A DNA stretch of 21,829 bases. Origin: Paramacrobiotus richtersi (lineage: Eukaryota > Tardigrada > Eutardigrada > Parachela > Macrobiotidae). Below are positions 20,101-21,829 of this stretch, piece by piece (position 1 is the first letter of the stretch; each line of letters begins with the position of its first letter). The stretch spans positions 1 to 21,829 of the forward strand of contig JAQGAU010001047.1 of NCBI GenBank assembly GCA_034698045.1, read 5' to 3'. The notes under the pieces are model-generated. The model ran no database searches. It saw only the letters and a list, made by a program, of their open reading frames with translations, and was not told the origin of the DNA. A program made the translations under genes and the position numbers.

Positions 20101-21829
20101 GCAACCGACGGAAGGTTGCGGTACCGGTTATAATGAGGGAGACGATGATAACGAGGCGGAAAAAGTTTGGTGCCCGGATGTCCTTGATGTTGCCATCTGG
20201 AAGAACAATGTTGCGTCATAATATTTTGCAGTAAAAGCTGAGCATGTAAAGCTGATGCAGCTCAATTTTTACCGATCAGGACTATGATCAAATTTATACA
20301 ACAAATGGCACTAACTGTCGAACAGTTCATAATTCGCTGCAGTTAGGACCTTTATACAAAAATCAATAACACATTGTCGTAATCATACTGCAATGTGTAT
20401 GACATTCAGAATATTCATACTTTCTACAGAAGTATAGTTTTCCTATTGTTGAGGCACATACTGTATGCTTACTAATTAAAAGTTCTTAAATTTTTCAAGT
20501 ACAACAGGAAGTGTGGTTAAAGTATGAAATACGGCAGTAATCGTAGTGAAGTGGCTTATATTGCCCACACAAATAAAACAAAGAATTTACACCATGGAAT
20601 AATATTCAACGTATTTTATATAAGTTTTTTTCAGCGTTGGAATATCTGTGAGATTTGCTGCTGTTCAACGCACTGGCTCCAGAACTTTTCAAATTAATAC
20701 TTTTCATAGTCATTTTTTTTAAAATGGGTACCTGTCACTAGTCGAGTGCTTTCGAAATGTATACAATCAAGAACTTCATCTATTTATAAATACGAGATAT
20801 AGTAGGTTTTTGACACTATTCATTTGCTACTTGAAAAAGCACGATTCATAAAACAGTACACAAACCAATATATTCTAAACAGTTTCATAAACCGTTATGC
20901 CAATATCATTAAATGTCGTGGCAAAAAAATTAGTTTCCAGATCCAAAAATGAAATCCATTTCAATTTTCCTACTTCGTTTCCCAATCAATAATCTATGCT
21001 GACGATTTTGTACAATGCAAAGCCGTAAACTATCGGAACGATATATATACCGGTAAAAGAAATACAAGAAACAAATACCGAATGCACAAGCAGAATTAAC
21101 ACGTCACAGAGAACAAAAACCACGAAAAAAAACCTAGTATCGAAAGCATTATATTACGAACTGAGGTGCATCAGCTGTCTGTTAAACTGTCATGGTTAAA
21201 GGGCGCCTGGAAACAGCCACTAATCTACGACCTCTACCGCCGTTCTTAGTGTATGTGCTTCAATCCCAAAGATTACGAGTCCACTCACTTAATTGACGTT
21301 CATGCAAAAACCGCTGCGTTTTCGAACAACATAAGAGAATTCGTGAGATAATTTTTACACAAAAATCATTTTTTCACATGGTTAAAGTTGTGTAACATTG
21401 TATGAGCTTGTCTAATACGAAATTTGCACAGCGAGCCACGAAGCATCTACACATTGTTTATTCTGCAGTTCATTATGTACTAAATCCATAAATACACATT
21501 TACAAACATTTTCATACTTTTAATTTTTAATCGATTACCAAACGACACATCCAACTCACCAAACTTGCCAAACGCCGTCACCAGCGTCACACACACGACC
21601 CCAATCAGCACATCCGACCGTTCCCGTGTCACCACGCCCCCGGGGACGAAGTTATACGCCACGGTCCAAACATGGAAGAAAATCTCCGCCAAATACACCC
21701 CCATCGCCACGGTCATCACCACAGCTGGATTGGACACCAACACCCTCCGCAACGTCAACACCCACACCATGGAGCACCACCCGGCCAACACCAACCCGCA
21801 CACAAACCCGGCATAGATATTCAAAAAAT
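17104..21829 (-). CDS. CWH43: CWH43/PGAP2-interacting protein, C-terminal part (5' end beyond window)
   Basis: Membrane protein of the secretory pathway. In yeast Cwh43 exchanges the GPI-anchor lipid for ceramide, and the animal protein joins a PGAP2IP-type membrane region to a soluble C-terminal domain. Exons read on the minus strand are 21829-21560 (open at the window edge), 20196-19844, 18760-18384 and 17350-17104. Introns are GT-AG (1363, 1083 and 1033 bp) and split codons fit (G|AT, phase 0, GG|T). The 414 visible residues start with several membrane segments, including a [18 protein letters not shown] loop, then one more hydrophobic segment. The C-terminal domain begins around [15 protein letters not shown] and includes [68 protein letters not shown] and a terminal MSTPKYFL, all as in vertebrate CWH43. 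That domain resembles endonuclease/exonuclease/phosphatase folds but lacks a clear GDxN motif (VFVGYVTS stands there). Stop is TGA at 17106-17104; no nearby AATAAA was seen. Confidence 0.96.
17380..17623 (+). mobile_element. putative RTE-like non-LTR retrotransposon fragment
   Basis: An island of about 240 bp in the last CWH43 intron starts CTAGGCGACCCCGCGCAAAA and ends GCGAATTATATATATAGAT. A GACCC-rich start and a TATATATAGAT-type 3' tail are, from memory, typical of 3'-end fragments of RTE-type elements in invertebrates. There is no open reading frame, so it is a truncated or non-autonomous copy. The family assignment is by resemblance only. Confidence 0.35.
20541..20555 (-). repeat. dispersed motif copy, reverse orientation, in CWH43 intron
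   Basis: Reverse complement reads GCCACTTCACTACGA, a near-exact copy of the motif family described at 12153, here in the first visible CWH43 intron. It is outside the duplicated DHDH segment, so it shows the family is dispersed and occurs in both orientations. Confidence 0.55.

Noticed and set aside
9267-21230. CRISPR-like array from the recurring 15-mer
   Set aside because: Copies are irregularly spaced by hundreds of bases, in both orientations, diverged, and in eukaryotic introns.

Overview
The window is eukaryotic nuclear DNA, roughly 40% GC. The genes are split by GT-AG introns (75 bp to about 1.4 kb), poly(A) signals take the place of bacterial terminators, and there are no operons or ribosome-binding sites. 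Protein content points to an invertebrate animal: an aminergic-type GPCR, a dimeric dihydrodiol dehydrogenase (DHDH), and the GPI-lipid-remodelling protein CWH43/PGAP2IP. A tardigrade or another ecdysozoan would fit, but nothing here proves the phylum.

Layout from left to right. 1-1459: no supported gene. 1460-2855 (minus): two-exon rhodopsin-class GPCR of 348 aa, closest by eye to muscarinic/histamine-like receptors, with a TATA-type promoter candidate at 2954-2959. 2856-5667: mostly non-coding, with two local tandem duplications near 3.8-4.1 kb and a few weak small ORFs. 5668-7164 (minus): an unrecognised gene rebuilt here from four phase-consistent exons. It encodes an Arg/Asp/His-rich, Asp7-containing, Thr/Pro-linker protein with a compact C-terminal segment. 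Its 5' end is not found, but a related exon at 8188-8260 suggests it runs almost to the DHDH start, giving a head-to-head pair. 8447-13325 (plus): complete seven-exon DHDH gene of 332 aa, then a poly(A) signal at 13437-13446.

13326-17103 holds a possible LINE/SINE tail (about 14.3-14.8 kb), a possible terminal exon of an unknown minus-strand gene (14967-15203, AATAAA at 14934-14939), and a decayed direct tandem copy of the DHDH locus (about 15400-16890). That copy keeps recognisable pieces of intron 2, exon 3, intron 3, intron 4 and the 3' flank but has lost exons 4-7. 17104-21829 (minus): the C-terminal 414 residues of CWH43/PGAP2IP in four exons, cut by the right edge, with an RTE-like retroelement fragment in its last intron.

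The three recognised genes are unrelated in function (signalling receptor, carbonyl/dihydrodiol metabolism, GPI-anchor lipid remodelling) and do not form a pathway. What links the right two thirds of the window is repeat history. The DHDH locus was duplicated and eroded, and a short dispersed motif, GCCACTRTACTACGA, recurs at least a dozen times in the introns and flanks of DHDH, its pseudo-copy and CWH43.
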